Shown here: positions 33,382 through 33,609 of the stretch, in pieces
Position numbering within the stretch: the stretch's first letter is position 1
Layout of the letters: each line of letters opens with the position of its first letter
NCBI GenBank assembly: GCA_009693335.1
Contig: SHXK01000012.1
Span: forward strand, 1-33,609
Length of the DNA: 33,609 nt
From: Betaproteobacteria bacterium
GTDB lineage: Bacteria; Pseudomonadota; Gammaproteobacteria; Burkholderiales; SG8-39
Direction: 5' to 3'
The notes under the pieces: model-generated
What the model saw: the letters and a program-made list of their open reading frames with translations, nothing else
Database searches by the model: none
Told to the model about the DNA's origin: nothing
Translations under genes and position numbers: made by a program

Positions 33382-33609
33382 ATGCAACTCTCAGAACTCA
33401 AGAATCTCCACGTCTCGGAACTGCTCGAACAAGCGACCAGCAACGGTGTCGAAGGCGCCAACCGGATGCGCAAGCAGGATCTCATCTTTGCCATGCTCCA
33501 GACGCAGGCGAAGAAAGGCGAATCCATTTTCGGCGACGGCACTCTTGAAGTGCTACCCGATGGCTTTGGCTTCTTGCGCTCGCCCGACACCTCCTACCTG
33601 GCAAGCGCC
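33382..33609 (+). CDS. rho: Transcription termination factor Rho, N-terminal part (cut by window edge)
   Basis: The first 76 codons of rho. [18 protein letters not shown] is the typical Rho N-terminal helix bundle of betaproteobacteria, and [38 protein letters not shown] leads into the cold-shock-like RNA-binding fold. Rho is the hexameric RNA helicase that ends transcription. The ATPase domain lies outside the window. The 163-bp leader between trxA and rho holds no gene but contains a GC hairpin. The ORF track omits it because it has no stop in the window. Confidence 0.95.
   Translation, partial: MQLSELKNLHVSELLEQATSNGVEGANRMRKQDLIFAMLQTQAKKGESIFGDGTLEVLPDGFGFLRSPDTSYLASA

Overview
The window looks like a chromosomal segment of a GC-rich betaproteobacterium, most likely Burkholderiales or a close relative. 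The main reasons are five separate Bug-type (TctC-family) periplasmic solute receptors in 33 kb, the trxA-rho pair at the right edge, and betaproteobacterial-style MlaF, SrkA, AddAB and FdxA proteins. No rRNA, tRNA, CRISPR array, insertion sequence or phage gene was seen.

Layout. (1) 1-4453, plus strand: a tight catabolic-looking run of a left-truncated short-chain dehydrogenase-like protein, a Bug receptor, a TcuA-like flavoprotein, a LigB/DODA-type extradiol dioxygenase and an unrecognised protein with a possible transglutaminase-like core. (2) 4457-7661: a second Bug receptor (minus), divergent from an exported MsrB; an MlaF-like ABC ATPase (minus) whose H-loop histidine is tyrosine; and a VapBC toxin-antitoxin pair. 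(3) 7670-10833: SrkA-like kinase and a large membrane protein with a spermidine-synthase-like domain. (4) 10832-13410: a palindromic repeat, then (minus) a third Bug receptor, an EamA transporter and a histidine phosphatase in one operon. (5) 13539-16336: a class III adenylate/guanylate cyclase broken by a frameshift, a HAD hydrolase and an SDR. (6) 16354-21090: Bug receptors four and five flank a molybdenum-hydroxylase large subunit that has no partner subunits nearby; a small alpha-beta barrel protein sits with receptor four. (7) 21279-25820: a small gene with two frameshifts, two convergent MFS transporters and a YbiT-type ABC-F ATPase. (8) 25950-26626: a second VapBC pair with an AbrB-type antitoxin. 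(9) 26689-32794: addA, addB and fdxA on the minus strand. (10) 32889-end: trxA and the start of rho.

The genes fall into two themes. One is accessory metabolism of carboxylates and aromatics: receptors without their TctAB membrane subunits, each beside a different oxidoreductase or transporter. The other is conserved housekeeping: double-strand-break repair, thioredoxin, Rho, MsrB and SrkA. No obvious new defence or mobile system is visible. The points most worth checking are the MlaF H-loop substitution, the SDR without its catalytic tyrosine, the lone CoxL-type subunit, the repeated intergenic palindrome, the 17-bp tandem repeat before msrB, and three frameshifts in GC or C runs that may be real decay or assembly error.
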